DNA of 64,000 bases from an uncultured Bacteroidales bacterium. Its GTDB lineage: Bacteria > Bacteroidota > Bacteroidia > Bacteroidales > FEN-979. A program made the position numbers and the translations under genes. Shown one piece after another: positions 62,566-64,000 of the stretch. How positions within the stretch are numbered: the first letter of the stretch is position 1; each line of letters starts with the position of its first letter. The notes below the pieces were generated by a model. It saw only the letters and a program-made list of their open reading frames with translations. It had not been told where the DNA came from and did no database searches. The DNA lies in the NCBI GenBank assembly GCA_903929315.1, contig CAIYUC010000211.1, forward strand, positions 1-64,000, written 5' to 3'.

Positions 62566-64000
62566 TCATTTCGATTTTGCTTTTATTTTATGCACTATTG
62601 TCGTTGCTTCCTTTATAAGAATATTCTCATATGGATCGAAAACTGCAGTAATAGGGCGTTTGGTAAAGACAAACTCAAATACCTGAGGATTAAAGGTATT
62701 ATCCACCTTAATTAATGTATCGCTTTTATCTGAGAATCCAACCAGCATTTGTAAAGGCATCTGAAAAAAAGGTGCATTCGATTGAGTTTGTTCAACCATA
62801 TATTTAACTTTCCATTTATTTTTTCCTAAAGCGCTGATCTCAAAAGTATTTTTATATACAGGATGGTTTGAAGAATAGATCCATTCATGAAAGTACCATG
62901 AATAATCCTTTCTGCTGACCTGGTTCACCTTTGCGATAAAGTCCTTTGTCACAGCATTTTTAAATATAAAATTGGTATCCGTTATATATTCGTACAGAAC
63001 ACGGAAAAAAACAGAATCTCCTAAGAGGTACCTGAGCTGATGAAGAATGCAGGCTCCTTTATCATAGATAACCGAAGCAGTATAAAGCATATTCACCGGT
63101 GGGGTTTGGAAAACCCATCCGGGGTTATATACTGGAAATCCAGGGTTATTATTCAGGTAAACATTGGCCTGATTGTTCAAATGATCCTGATAAGCCGGAT
63201 AACCTGTTGTATGCTCAAGCCATAACGATTCGCAATAAGTGGCAAAGCTTTCGTTCAGCCAGATATCAGCCCAGGTCCCGCAGGTAACAAGATCACCAAA
63301 CCACTGATGCGAAAATTCATGGGCAATCAGACCTTCCCGCCATCCGTTCAGTTGAAGATTGATCATTGTCTGGTTTTCCATTCCACCCCATTGGAAAAGC
63401 CCGTTTAATGTTGCGAATCCGATTTTCTCAAAAGGATATTCGCCAAATTTCCGGGAATAGAAATCTGTCATAGGGATAATAATGGATTCAACAGAGAATG
63501 GATTTTCAGATTGCTTATAATAAAATCTCACCGGGATGCTATCCTTTGGATTTCCCGGTTTATGCCAGTATTTTATATCAATGTTGTAACCTTTTCCTGA
63601 AGTCAGGGTCATCAGGTAGGTTGCCATCGGATCATGGCTGATCCAATGGTAATATATGGTATCTCCGGTTATCACAGAATCAGCCAATATCCCGTTTGAT
63701 GCAAGCCTCACAGATCCAGGCACTTTAGCTGTCAATTCCCATTTTGCTTTATCGGAAGGTTTGTCCCAGCATGGAAAACATCTTCTTGCCCCTTCTGCCG
63801 GAAAGTCGAAGAAAACATAGCCACCACCGGAATAAAATGCATGATCGGCAGTATCCTTATGCCTGTAAAAAATCTTTACGTTGACAGTCTCACCCGGCAG
63901 ATAGGTCCGGTTTAAATAAACGTTCAGGGTGTCCCGGGCATGGGTGAAGGAAACCCCGGCCATTTCGACAGAATCAATTTGTAAAGAACTATTGACAGCA
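62566..64000 (-). CDS. M1 family aminopeptidase, 5' end outside the window
   Basis: A zinc aminopeptidase whose N-terminus is cut by the right edge; the frame stays open from 63963 to 64000, so the Met at 63963 is internal. At least 478 residues are visible. The exopeptidase motif is WGGMENQTMI, the zinc site LIAHEFSHQWFGDLVTCGTWADIWLNESFATY is split as HEFSH plus NESFATY, and the catalytic Tyr region is LYTASVIYDKG. Such enzymes release N-terminal amino acids, often in the periplasm in Bacteroidota. The C-terminal end is complete and lacks the extra ARM domain of long M1 members. Confidence 0.93.
   Translation of the reverse strand, partial: AVNSSLQIDSVEMAGVSFTHARDTLNVYLNRTYLPGETVNVKIFYRHKDTADHAFYSGGGYVFFDFPAEGARRCFPCWDKPSDKAKWELTAKVPGSVRLASNGILADSVITGDTIYYHWISHDPMATYLMTLTSGKGYNIDIKYWHKPGNPKDSIPVRFYYKQSENPFSVESIIIPMTDFYSRKFGEYPFEKIGFATLNGLFQWGGMENQTMINLQLNGWREGLIAHEFSHQWFGDLVTCGTWADIWLNESFATYCESLWLEHTTGYPAYQDHLNNQANVYLNNNPGFPVYNPGWVFQTPPVNMLYTASVIYDKGACILHQLRYLLGDSVFFRVLYEYITDTNFIFKNAVTKDFIAKVNQVSRKDYSWYFHEWIYSSNHPVYKNTFEISALGKNKWKVKYMVEQTQSNAPFFQMPLQMLVGFSDKSDTLIKVDNTFNPQVFEFVFTKRPITAVFDPYENILIKEATTIVHKIKAKSK

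Noticed and set aside
1-64000. tRNA, rRNA and riboswitch genes
   Set aside because: No tRNA cloverleaf, rRNA core sequence or known riboswitch element was recognised in the gaps; a covariance-model scan could still find small RNAs.

Overview
The window looks like a piece of a Bacteroidota (Bacteroidales-like) chromosome. The evidence is the mix of families and the promoters. There is a FISUMP-type lipoprotein, a propeller/Y_Y_Y hybrid sensor with a LytTR regulator, a GT3-GT35 glycogen enzyme, a zinc-independent L31 and a LuxC-like acyl-CoA reductase. Many genes are preceded by the Bacteroidota -7 box TAnnTTTG, sometimes with TTG about 19 bases upstream. No rRNA, tRNA, CRISPR array or phage was seen.

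Region by region: 0.1-10.6 kb (minus strand) holds five exported proteins. These are a beta-barrel-like outer membrane protein, two paralogous TANFOR/Fn3-type proteins (311 and 1062 aa), a Cys-rich Ig/PKD-like protein and a lipoprotein with five 100-residue repeats plus a FISUMP domain. At 10.8-12.9 kb a complete IS4-family element has inserted between a hicAB toxin-antitoxin operon and its promoter/operator, leaving 11-bp direct repeats. From 12.9-16.6 kb is a LytS/LytTR sensor-regulator pair, then an SDR and a beta-helix lipoprotein. From 19.2-28.5 kb (plus strand) is an alpha-glucan operon: debranching enzyme, GT4 synthase-like enzyme, GH57 amylase with a FliG-C-like tail, and a 1.4 kaa glycogen synthase-phosphorylase fusion.

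From 28.5-40.6 kb come fabG, a vWA-like membrane protein, an M48 protease, two double-domain universal stress proteins, a TPR class III cyclase followed by a NarL-type two-component pair, and an HD protein. From 40.6-47.1 kb (minus strand) are an ABC exporter, a tetrapyrrole-methylase-fold methyltransferase, a PLP dehydratase, a low-molecular-weight phosphatase, dnaA with a 390-bp AT-rich leader, and a YigZ protein. From 47.2-56.9 kb are prmC, an RsiV-like protein, a YggS protein, an LtaS-like sulfatase and a serine operon (serC-serA-DUF1015) with a four-helix-bundle gene between serA and DUF1015. The right end holds an acyl-CoA reductase, L31 type B, a GlmU-like acyltransferase/nucleotidyltransferase, lon and the 3' part of an M1 aminopeptidase cut by the window edge.

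Most of the window is ordinary core genome. The points that stand out are the FliG-C-like domain on an amylase, the opposed activities fused in one glycogen protein, the IS4 insertion that takes away the hicAB promoter and seems to supply another, and the uncharacterised secreted-protein operon.
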